This document shows positions 8,782 to 16,602 of a stretch of 64,000 nt of DNA, piece after piece. A model generated the notes under the pieces. That model searched no databases, was not told the DNA's origin, and saw nothing but the letters and a program-made list of their open reading frames with translations. Each line of letters starts with the position of its first letter. Position 1 is the stretch's first letter. Source of the stretch: Schizochytrium sp. TIO01 (Eukaryota; Sar; Bigyra; Thraustochytrida; Thraustochytriidae); assembly GCA_004764695.1 (NCBI GenBank), contig CM015707.1, forward strand, positions 124,001-188,000, given 5' to 3'. A program made the position numbers and the translations under genes.

Positions 8782-9579
8782 ATGACAACTAGACCATGTA
8801 AAGGTTGCTCCAGTACTGAATTCATCCATGATACAAAAGAAGATAACTTAGTTTGCATAAGATGTGGAATAGTAACGCGCGAAGGTATAGGAGAATTTAC
8901 TATTCAAACAGAGTACAAAGGGCCCCCGTCACCTAGTCTCGACAGCGCCAAAGATGCTAGAGAAGAACGAAAACGGCGAAAGCTCATTGACTCTATTTTC
9001 TCAAAGGAATCTGACAGAACGAAAAGACGCTCGAAGCTTAAAGAACTCTGTAGCCTAATTGAAATCCCAAATAGAGTAGTTAGAAAGGCTCTCATGCTAT
9101 TTGATACCCATGAACATGATTTGCGGGAGGTTCACCCCTTTGAGTCTGCTCTAGTTGCATGCATAGTCATCGCTACTCGTGTCGTTCCAGGGGTCTTTAT
9201 TCCCATGCACGTTTTTAGAGACACTTTTACACTTTCGAATGTAGAACTTAACAATGCTATAAAACATGTCGCACTTTGTTCAGGCGTTAACTCATGTACA
9301 ATTGCTACCTCATCAATTCCTTACATTATTTCCTGTATGGGCTTACCTTATAAGGCAAATGATGAGCTTAAACGTATGTATGTAAAAGCATGCCGACGAG
9401 CACCTTCAATGGGTCCTAATACAAGACTAGCTCTTTGCTGCTTTCAATTGGTTAAAATCAAGGGCTTGTCCTTCGATCTAAATGATATTGCATATTGGAC
9501 TGATACTTCAGTGACAAGTTTACAAGGCCACATTAGCAAATTTAAGAAAAGACTGCAAATCAAAGAGGAGCAAAGATAG
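8782..9579 (+). CDS. Transcription initiation factor TFIIB-like protein
   Basis: A 265-residue protein. The N-terminus is a zinc ribbon with Cys6, Cys9, Cys25 and Cys28 (CKGC…CIRCG), followed by a charged linker with basic runs (ERKRRKL) comparable to the B-reader/linker region. Two helical cyclin-like repeats follow: roughly 95-170 (…FESALVACIVIATRVV…) and 180-260 (…NTRLALCCFQLVKIKGLSFDLNDIAYWT…). TFIIB bridges promoter-bound TBP and RNA polymerase and sets the start site. It is slightly shorter than cellular TFIIB (~310-345), as usual in viruses. It follows the TBP gene and ends 10 bp from a convergent exonuclease gene. Confidence 0.85.
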   Translation: MTTRPCKGCSSTEFIHDTKEDNLVCIRCGIVTREGIGEFTIQTEYKGPPSPSLDSAKDAREERKRRKLIDSIFSKESDRTKRRSKLKELCSLIEIPNRVVRKALMLFDTHEHDLREVHPFESALVACIVIATRVVPGVFIPMHVFRDTFTLSNVELNNAIKHVALCSGVNSCTIATSSIPYIISCMGLPYKANDELKRMYVKACRRAPSMGPNTRLALCCFQLVKIKGLSFDLNDIAYWTDTSVTSLQGHISKFKKRLQIKEEQR

Positions 9580-9589
9580 TCTTAATTTG

Positions 9590-10606
9590 TTATTTCCGTT
9601 TCCGTTGATTGTAAAGTATCTTCTGTAATCCCCAATCGTAAATGCGCTTGTTTGGAACCTGAACATCAGGACCTATGACAAAACGGTAGTACATGTAATA
9701 GTCTTCTTCATTCCAGAACTGTTTCGACGCGTCACCGAATGACGGTAAGCTTAAATATACTTTCAAGTCGTCGGACCAAATTGGTAATTCTAGAGCTTGG
9801 GCAACAATAAACGCACGTTGCGTGACATCATTCACTAATAAAACATCTGAAACCCATGCTTCAAAACTAATCCTATCTTCAGAAACCAACTTTCGTGCGA
9901 AGTCCTTTAGCTGAGAAACTGTCTCGATGCCATGTGAGCTGCAAAGTCGCGCTCTATAGGGACCCATGAAACGAAGTGTTGTCAAACATTCCTTGACTAC
10001 AGTTGCAGAGTACACTTCAAAGTCGGTTGGTTCAGCTTGCATCATCCGTGCTTTGTGGAAGAATTTCTCATAGAGAGCCTTAAGGGCATAGACATCCGCA
10101 TCTGCACGGTGAGCATTCTCAATTTCTTCCTGGAAAAAGTGTTTGTATAATGCATTCAAATTGTACTCCTTTAAATGCGGGTATTCTTTCCGTGCAAAAG
10201 GTAGAGTATCCCAGAAGACAATATTTTTAGGAAGATGGTACCTTTGATTTGAAACGTTCTTATACTCTTTTAGAATCATTGGCGTGTCAAAGTAGGTTGT
10301 ATTGTGTGCAATAAATTCAACCTGTTTATAAAATGAAAAATTGAAACGTCGGTACATTCGCTCGAGAGCAACTTCTATCGTAGGAGCCCCTTCAACATCG
10401 CAGTCTTTGATATTATGGATTAGAGATGACCAGGGTGGGATTCCACCTTTAAATTGTGGATCAACAAATGAAATAAACCACTCATTGGTCTCCAACGCCA
10501 CAGCACAGATCTGCAAAATTTTGTGATGATCGCTAAAAGTAGGACATCCAGCGAATCCTGATGTTTCGAGATCATAGATGATTGTCAATTTATCGTTCCG
10601 TGGCAT
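9590..10606 (-). CDS. DEDDh 3'-5' exonuclease (DnaQ/exonuclease I-like)
   Basis: A 338-residue protein. The exonuclease domain (residues ~7-190) has all motifs: IIYDLETSGF (Asp12, Glu14), FIAHNTTYFDTPMIL (Asp107) and HRADADVYAL (His166, Asp171). This is a classical catalytic set, closer to cellular DnaQ/ExoI enzymes than the copy at 5963-6655. Residues ~200-338 form an additional domain starting LRFMGPYRARLCSSHGIETV, which resembles a helix-hairpin-helix DNA-binding segment. The architecture fits a DNA-processing exonuclease for repair, recombination or genome maturation. It is convergent with the TFIIB gene. Confidence 0.85.
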   Translation of the reverse strand: MPRNDKLTIIYDLETSGFAGCPTFSDHHKILQICAVALETNEWFISFVDPQFKGGIPPWSSLIHNIKDCDVEGAPTIEVALERMYRRFNFSFYKQVEFIAHNTTYFDTPMILKEYKNVSNQRYHLPKNIVFWDTLPFARKEYPHLKEYNLNALYKHFFQEEIENAHRADADVYALKALYEKFFHKARMMQAEPTDFEVYSATVVKECLTTLRFMGPYRARLCSSHGIETVSQLKDFARKLVSEDRISFEAWVSDVLLVNDVTQRAFIVAQALELPIWSDDLKVYLSLPSFGDASKQFWNEEDYYMYYRFVIGPDVQVPNKRIYDWGLQKILYNQRKRK

Positions 10607-10958
10607 ATTTGTTCAAATTCTGATTATCTTTTGAACATCAGCAGCCACAAGGTGGGTTAATATTGGTGAAATCATTTCTTATTTAATTAAAATGCCTCCT
10701 ATAACCTTTTACCTTCCAGAGATTTCCATATTAAAACTAATATAGCCAGGACGACTTCTTAATACTTAAAACATTAAACACAAAATAAATAAGTAAAGTA
10801 AATAATTAAATAATTAAATAATTAAATATGATTAATATTGACGTTTTTAAATGATATTCATTTAATGTTTATTGTTATATTAAATATATAGGAAGTAGAG
10901 ATGATTTAATTATATTTAAACTGAGGTTAGAAGAAAAAGACAAAACTGTAAAGCAAGC
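10607..10958. other. AT-rich intergenic region with short TAAATAAT-type repeats
   Basis: This 352-bp spacer separates two divergent genes (exonuclease on minus, membrane protein on plus). It has no convincing coding frame. Around 10789-10838 there is a run of TAAATAAT-like octamers, and TATA-like A/T stretches occur near 10905-10920. It probably holds two promoters; nothing more specific can be seen. Confidence 0.4.
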
Positions 10959-12044
10959 ATGACAATATTATTTCCTCTAAAGACTGAGCTCTATGATGGC
11001 CTTGTCTCAAAAGAAACGTATCTTGTCAATAATAATTCGTTCGCGGTCTTCAAAAACGAAGTCATGAACTGCCACTATAGCAATTCTTCCAATACGATCT
11101 TCTGTGCAAATAATCAATACTATTATGCGTCTGAGTATGTCGATGTTGATATGATGCTTTTTTGTGACTATCACACATGTTTTACATTGAAAGATGACCC
11201 AAGAACTATTTTATGCAGTGGTCTAGTGTTTGACTTCTCAGGTTCTGGTAATGAAAATTTGAAGAGCCCATTGGGTCCGGATATACAAGTTCCAAGTGTA
11301 TCAGAAGAAAACGTGAATATGGGGTTTGGTCCTTGGAACATTATGGTCGACCGCTTCGAGAAAGATACTTCGACCTCTTTTAATTCTGATATTGTAAAGA
11401 TGTCATGCCATCGAACTCTATCAACCTGCATTAACCTGATGAACAGTTCCAAGGAAATATGTTTCGGTGCAGCTGATGAATTATTTTTTGGAGAGGAAAG
11501 TAGTTTTGGATTGGGAGTCTCAGTGAGTTTACTTTCAATAGTTATACCCGCACTTTTCTTGTGGTGTTTTTGTTTCAATAAAAACATCATTATTGCTGGA
11601 CTAGGATATATGCTCGCGTTTTTTATTGTTCCATTCCTTTCTGCTATTTGGATTTATTTTCGATCTCATCTTTCAGTTCATTCGATTAGTTTTTGGGCCG
11701 GTGTTTTCACAGGTCAAATATCTACAAACTTGATCTTTTTATTCATCACAAAATATTATGAACTGAATGTTGGAAAACATCGAACTGATAAAGATACTGA
11801 GGAGGAAACACCAGGAGGTGTAGAACTGAGTCAAAACTTTCAGCTTTCCCTCATTACCCCAGTAGACACAGACATGGAAGAATCCCTATTCACTATCGAT
11901 GACGAAGAGGAAGCAGACGAAGAGGAAGCAGACGAAGAGTTAAGAGGGCATTTTTTCTTGCAGGAAGACCAAAACTGCAATTACTCCTCCGATTCAGATG
12001 GCGATGATATAGATAACGCAAGTGGCCAATTAATCGATAAATAG
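10959..12044 (+). CDS. Membrane protein with N-terminal ectodomain and acidic tail
   Basis: A 361-residue protein. Residues 1-185 form a Cys-containing, Asn-rich domain with N-glycosylation sequons (e.g. NSSN near 36, NSSK near 163) but no clear cleavable signal peptide. Three hydrophobic helices follow at about 187-207 (VSVSLLSIVIPALFLWCFCF), 211-235 (IIIAGLGYMLAFFIVPFLSAIWIYF) and 245-265 (FWAGVFTGQISTNLIFLFIT). The C-terminal ~90 residues are very acidic, with a 15-bp DNA repeat at about 11905-11943 encoding DEEEA units. No family recognised. It sits directly upstream of the heliorhodopsin gene on the same strand (125 bp apart), so the two may be expressed together. Confidence 0.7.
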   Translation: MTILFPLKTELYDGLVSKETYLVNNNSFAVFKNEVMNCHYSNSSNTIFCANNQYYYASEYVDVDMMLFCDYHTCFTLKDDPRTILCSGLVFDFSGSGNENLKSPLGPDIQVPSVSEENVNMGFGPWNIMVDRFEKDTSTSFNSDIVKMSCHRTLSTCINLMNSSKEICFGAADELFFGEESSFGLGVSVSLLSIVIPALFLWCFCFNKNIIIAGLGYMLAFFIVPFLSAIWIYFRSHLSVHSISFWAGVFTGQISTNLIFLFITKYYELNVGKHRTDKDTEEETPGGVELSQNFQLSLITPVDTDMEESLFTIDDEEEADEEEADEELRGHFFLQEDQNCNYSSDSDGDDIDNASGQLIDK

Positions 12045-12169
12045 ATGTATAGTTTTTGTGTTTGTTTTGTTTAGGTGCTTATTCGTTCGTTTGCTCTCGT
12101 GTGTTTACTTTTATTTGTAAAATACATTTATACAAATAAATTTATGAAATTAGTCAAGAAATCACTAGA

Positions 12170-12919
12170 ATGTTAGATCAGGTCCTTGCTTCAGAAAAAT
12201 TTCATTTGCTATGTATGGTCCTTCACCTCGGGACAGCAGGATTTATGACATCCTTTGCAATGAGTCATAAGGATGAATCAGCTCTTTCTATTTACACTTG
12301 GTATGATCCTATCCTTGCAACTTTTTCTCTTTTCATCCTCATTATCTTATTCTCCGCTATCACTGCTCTTTTTCACTTTATTTACTTTATTAAAATCCGG
12401 TTGCACCATGAAAATGAAAACCGTTATATTCGTTTTATTGAATATAGCATTACTGCATCTATAATGATTGTCCTAATAGGAGTGCTAGTGGGTATTAGTG
12501 ACGCTTTCACTCTCATTGCCATCGGCGGACTTAACTCCAGTGTTATGTGGTTCGGTTACATTGAGGAGGTGCTCGTAAAGACCAATGCAACCAAAGATAT
12601 GATTGTCTCACCATTTTCTATGGGTGTTGTTCATTATGTAGTCCTATGGATCATTCTTACATGGTCCTTTAAACATGCGATCGATTATAATGGAGGTGAA
12701 GTTCCAGATTTTGTTACTGCTATTTTTATTATAGAATTTATCGTTTTCACAAGTTTTGCATTAGTACAGTTCTATTATGTTGTCCTGAACCACGGCCCTT
12801 CTTCTGAAGAGGCAAAGGTAACACGAATGGAAGCATGGTATAACGTTCTTTCTTTAACTTCAAAGATGTTCCTCGCATGGATGTGTTTCTTTGGTCTTAA
12901 AGCGCGTTGGGATGAATAG
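12170..12919 (+). CDS. Heliorhodopsin
   Basis: A 249-residue seven-helix membrane protein. The third helix carries the heliorhodopsin-type signature RYIRFIEYSITASIM with candidate Schiff-base counterion Glu91. It is followed by a Gly-rich fourth helix with an acidic end (SSVMWFGYIEEVL). Helix 7 (YNVLSLTSKMFLAW) supplies Lys232, the expected retinal-binding lysine. Length matches the family (~250). The Glu in helix 3, the Glu pair after helix 4 and the SxxxK motif distinguish it from type-1 microbial rhodopsins. Heliorhodopsins sit inverted in the membrane relative to other rhodopsins; most have no clear ion-pumping role, although a coccolithovirus homologue was reported to transport protons. 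They are known from giant viruses and mirusviruses of marine algae. Confidence 0.88.
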   Translation: MLDQVLASEKFHLLCMVLHLGTAGFMTSFAMSHKDESALSIYTWYDPILATFSLFILIILFSAITALFHFIYFIKIRLHHENENRYIRFIEYSITASIMIVLIGVLVGISDAFTLIAIGGLNSSVMWFGYIEEVLVKTNATKDMIVSPFSMGVVHYVVLWIILTWSFKHAIDYNGGEVPDFVTAIFIIEFIVFTSFALVQFYYVVLNHGPSSEEAKVTRMEAWYNVLSLTSKMFLAWMCFFGLKARWDE

Positions 12920-13244
12920 ATAAATTCAAGAGACTATAATTAAAAAAAAAAGACACCTATTAATATCTATTATACTATATACTATAATGTTTTAAGAACT
13001 TAAACAAAAATGTATTTAATCGAAAAAATTGTCTATTAATCTTATTTTTCAATATAAGAAGGAATGTGTTTAATATTTAAACTGATATTGGTAGTCTTTA
13101 TTTTATTTTTGCACAATCTATTCTTCTTTTATTATTTCAATAGTTAAAACATACACAAAAAAAATATAAGAAACTTTGCATTATAAGTATCTATTCTAAG
13201 AGATAATCAACGTTTAAAAGAAAAAGCATTTAAACGCTCACCAA
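12920..13244. other. AT-rich intergenic spacer
   Basis: About 325 bp between the tail-to-tail heliorhodopsin and zinc-repeat endonuclease genes. It is extremely A/T-rich with homopolymer runs (a nine-A run near 12940 and an eight-A run near 13159). No gene, repeat array or terminator hairpin is evident. It probably contains the 3' untranslated regions of both genes. Confidence 0.4.
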
Positions 13245-14261
13245 TTATACTTTAATTTTACGAGCATATTGATTTTCTTTATAAGCGTATTTTCTCGTTC
13301 TACTGTATCCGATAAGTTTAAATAAATTTACCCCCCGGGCATCAGAGTGGTCGACGTGCCCTTTAAATACCTCATCCATAGCATCTTTCAATTCACTCTC
13401 GATTGAAGTGGCGTTAGGATTGAATCGAATAACTACAATTGGTTTTACGTTAGTTGTATTTCCGATCATTTGATCATGGATTTCCTGCAAGCGTTTCATT
13501 TCACATGAAATGTCATATGTTCCGTGCCCATTCTCATCACACTCCACAATTACGTGATAAGGCAACTCTTGCGAAACAAAAACATAATCAGCGCGCCGTT
13601 TATTTATCACTGAGCAAGTTTTGGCTTCTCGTATAAGTGAGTCATGGCTAGTCGGGAAATACTCCCATTCTTTAAATTTAACTAGCCACATATGTTCAAG
13701 GCGTAGAGTTTTTTCCTCATGCCTTTGACAGCGTGCACAAAAACGTATCTGTGCCTTTAGGCGAGAAGTACTTACAATTTGACCACATTTTCGATTACAT
13801 AGATATTTTGAATTAGGCGAGCAAAGGAAACAGCGAGACCGACGTCGCTCATGTTTGCATATCGCGCTACCTTTGCACTGAACGCATCTATGTTTCGCGC
13901 ATAAATGCTGGCATAACCTGGTTTCTTTCCCATTCTTCGCACATGTCTTACAGTAAGTTTTTTGTATCCCATGCTCACATAAAGACGTGCCTCCACACTC
14001 TACACATCGGGCTGGTTTCCGACCATGTTTACAATATAAATGAGGTGAACAAACTTTACATTCAGCCCTTCTTCTGCGATGCTCGCAGTAGTGTCTAACA
14101 ATACCTCGTTTGAGTTTTTCTTTCCAATAGTATTCGTTTCTTTTCTCGCAGAATATTAAAACCCTTTCTTTTCTTTTTTTAGAATCACTATCATCAGCTT
14201 CAGGTGGATGAGCGGTCTTATTGATCTTATTAGTATCACTATCCATCATCATTTTCTCCAT
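13245..14261 (-). CDS. Zinc-repeat protein with C-terminal restriction-endonuclease-like domain
   Basis: A 338-residue protein. Residues ~50-180 contain about seven short zinc-binding repeats of the form C-x-H-x(n)-R-C-x2-C (e.g. YCKHGRKPARCVEC, LCEHGIQKTYCKTC, ICKHERRRSRCFLC). Residues ~215-300 contain RADYVF, VIVECDENGHGTY, CEMKRLQEI and VVIRFNPN. This arrangement of Asp, E-x-D and a downstream Arg/Asn motif resembles a PD-(D/E)XK or Vsr-like nuclease. The combination of C-x-H repeats plus this domain recurs in algal and giant-virus genomes. A DNA-binding nuclease is likely; its target is unknown, with degradation of competing DNA or mobile-element homing as options. Confidence 0.7.
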   Translation of the reverse strand: MEKMMMDSDTNKINKTAHPPEADDSDSKKRKERVLIFCEKRNEYYWKEKLKRGIVRHYCEHRRRRAECKVCSPHLYCKHGRKPARCVECGGTSLCEHGIQKTYCKTCAKNGKETRLCQHLCAKHRCVQCKGSAICKHERRRSRCFLCSPNSKYLCNRKCGQIVSTSRLKAQIRFCARCQRHEEKTLRLEHMWLVKFKEWEYFPTSHDSLIREAKTCSVINKRRADYVFVSQELPYHVIVECDENGHGTYDISCEMKRLQEIHDQMIGNTTNVKPIVVIRFNPNATSIESELKDAMDEVFKGHVDHSDARGVNLFKLIGYSRTRKYAYKENQYARKIKV

Positions 14262-14444
14262 TTTCTCTAGTCAGTTGAATTGAATTAAAATAAGCAATAA
14301 GAGTACTCTTTTTTCCCCTTCTTTTTTTTCCTTTTTTAAATTAAAAAAAAAAAATAAAATAAAAAGTAGTTTGAAAGCTCCAGCCCTGTGGACTCAAGTA
14401 GTCAATTTCCACTGTAATCATACGCAATTTCCACTGTCAATAAA

Positions 14445-15041
14445 ATGCTCCCACTGTTAATTGGAATAGACGTAGGTTACAGTCATCTAGCATTCGTCGC
14501 ATGTGAAGAAACATCAGAAGGTAAACCTAACGTAGTTTTTGCGAAATTACAAGACTTAAGACTTATAAGATGTAAACGAAAAAAAAACTGCATTTTTGAA
14601 CAAGCTGATCGAAAAGCTGCACACTTGGTTTTTCATTTCGTGGAGACAGTAAAAAGGTGGCTTCTGAAAGCAAAGCAAGTTGTCATAGAAGCACAACCAA
14701 TTCAGTCTACTCACAAAGACGTTGAACAATTACTTCATGTTTATATTAAACAATTAGCAGGAAAAGGCAAACCAGCATCTTTTGTCAAACTAATCGCACC
14801 TCAAAGTATGCATAAGCACTTTAACATGTCAGGACTGACAAAAGAAGAACGTAGGATTCGGGTAGTAGAAATTACGGAGATGTACCTCCGAAAGACCAAA
14901 GCCTTTCGTTTTGCACAAGAGAAGGATCATTTGGGCGATGCTGTAGCATTTATAATGTATTTTATAGCTCTCGAAAGAGAGAAGAAAAATTTATTTACAC
15001 TAAAAATGTTAAATCCCTTCACAAAATATTCATATCATTAA
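14445..15041 (+). CDS. RuvC-like Holliday junction resolvase (poxvirus A22 type)
   Basis: A 198-residue RNase-H-fold protein. Catalytic acidic residues appear in the expected order: Asp9 in LLIGIDVGYSHLAF, Glu82 in QVVIEAQP, and the C-terminal pair in KDHLGDAVAFIMYF (Asp161/Asp165). The GIDVG-then-VIE-then-DxxD/H pattern and ~180-200 length match the poxvirus A22/RuvC resolvases of large eukaryotic DNA viruses, which cut four-way junctions during recombination or concatemer resolution. It likely works with Rad52 (38546) and the exonucleases encoded here. Confidence 0.85.
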   Translation: MLPLLIGIDVGYSHLAFVACEETSEGKPNVVFAKLQDLRLIRCKRKKNCIFEQADRKAAHLVFHFVETVKRWLLKAKQVVIEAQPIQSTHKDVEQLLHVYIKQLAGKGKPASFVKLIAPQSMHKHFNMSGLTKEERRIRVVEITEMYLRKTKAFRFAQEKDHLGDAVAFIMYFIALEREKKNLFTLKMLNPFTKYSYH

Positions 15042-15128
15042 AAGGAAACTCCATGAACTTCTTCTAATATATTTTAAATTATTTTTTTATTGGGTAAAAA
15101 TTGAAAATTTATTCGATTAAACATAGAG

Positions 15129-16502
15129 ATGGAGGACTATGCTTTTTATGAGAGTATTTTAAAGTGTTTACAGGAACAAATTGCACGAAAACCAGATACA
15201 ATGACAAATCGTAAGCTACAAAGAAAAGTTAGTAATTATTGGGAGATGTTGAGAGACAATAAATTCACCTCCCGACGCGATTTTTACCAGTTGGGTGAAC
15301 ATCTAAAAGCGTTGGCATCAGACAATGGTATGACTCTTGAGTATATGGAAACTGCGTCTAACAGTTCATTCTTTTCGATGCTGTTCGGAAAAAACAAATC
15401 CATCGATGAATCTGACAATGAAAAGGATTTAAAGATTTCCGACTTGATCGACAAACATGAACAAAAGTATAAAGACAACAAGGTAGTTCTTCCTAAAGAT
15501 CATAACCTTCGTAAGATGCGGCGTAGTGTCTTAACGCTTACGGAACGCAAAAAGCTAGAGAACCCCAATGAGGTTAGAAGTTATTCAGGAGCTCGTCATC
15601 ATTTTTTTGGCTATGTTCGCTTTTTTAACAAGCTTTTTGGTAATCGGTCTATGATCTTCCAGTCGAAAGCAGCCACAGATATGGAGTTAGTTTGTGTTTA
15701 CTCTTGGGAGAATCAGCAAAGGGTAAACACAAATACTTCAGTTGAATATAGTCACGAGTTGAAAAACTATCTGCGTCATATTCACAAGAAGGAACACGCA
15801 CACTTTGTATTTATCCCGGTCAATTTGGTGTCTATAGATAGGTTTATTGGCGATGAAGTATTTGTGAACTCACATGGTGTATTATGCATCCTAAATTGTA
15901 ATCTCAAGGTTGCTCATATTTGGGACCCCCATGGTGCTGTAGGTGAATCAAGGATTGAGGATATTACAATTAAAAAGGAATTGGTAATCAACGATGTTCT
16001 CTTCTCCTCCTTAAAAGGTGTACTGCAGTCAAAACTTGGTCGAGAGTGGAGTGTAAAAGTTCCAAGTGAGTATCAAAGTCCATTGGGAGTTCAGACCTTT
16101 ACCGAATTTGGTGGTAGGAAACAAATAGAGGCTCTCGGTTTGCTCATGGGTCATGAAATATCTGATAATCTAAATGATAGAACAAGTGAAGTAGATTCGG
16201 TCAATGATTCTATAAACTCTGAGGGGTATTGCCTTGCATGGAATTACTTACTTCCTCTGGTCTCAGTACTTATTAACTCAGAAGATCCTGCAGATTGGGA
16301 ACGCGTTATGAAAGCTGGAAACAAGATTGAACTTACAAGCGACATCTTAAAGTTCGTTGACTGGTGTTATTCACTTTACAAGAACGAGTTTGTCTCACTA
16401 GACTTGCAGGAGATGATAGAAAGTGGTGATAGACATTTCACTTCCGAAATGAACAACTTTCCTAATTCTGAAGAGTATGAATATGATCTTAAAATGAATT
16501 GA
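15129..16502 (+). CDS. Putative cysteine-protease-like protein (papain/Ulp1-type triad)
   Basis: A 457-residue protein. The N-terminal ~150 residues are helical and basic/acidic. The C-terminal half has HAHFVFIPVNLV (223-234), then VNSHGVLCILN with His249, HIWDPHG with Asp266, and EGYCLAWNYLLPL with Cys368. His-Asp-Cys in this order, with DPHG and a G-x-C-x-x-W motif, recalls Ulp1/adenain-like and other viral thiol proteases, which process virion proteins or remove ubiquitin-like modifiers. The assignment is from motif order only; the protein could be a catalytically inactive relative. It is co-directional with the resolvase gene 87 bp upstream. Confidence 0.5.
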   Translation: MEDYAFYESILKCLQEQIARKPDTMTNRKLQRKVSNYWEMLRDNKFTSRRDFYQLGEHLKALASDNGMTLEYMETASNSSFFSMLFGKNKSIDESDNEKDLKISDLIDKHEQKYKDNKVVLPKDHNLRKMRRSVLTLTERKKLENPNEVRSYSGARHHFFGYVRFFNKLFGNRSMIFQSKAATDMELVCVYSWENQQRVNTNTSVEYSHELKNYLRHIHKKEHAHFVFIPVNLVSIDRFIGDEVFVNSHGVLCILNCNLKVAHIWDPHGAVGESRIEDITIKKELVINDVLFSSLKGVLQSKLGREWSVKVPSEYQSPLGVQTFTEFGGRKQIEALGLLMGHEISDNLNDRTSEVDSVNDSINSEGYCLAWNYLLPLVSVLINSEDPADWERVMKAGNKIELTSDILKFVDWCYSLYKNEFVSLDLQEMIESGDRHFTSEMNNFPNSEEYEYDLKMN

Positions 16503-16602
16503 TATCTTATTTTTCTTTAAAAAAATAAATAAATTATGACAAATTTACCTTTATCTTTCCAAAGCTGAAAAGACCCTCCAAGGGTTCTTTGAAGTTATGA
16601 CT

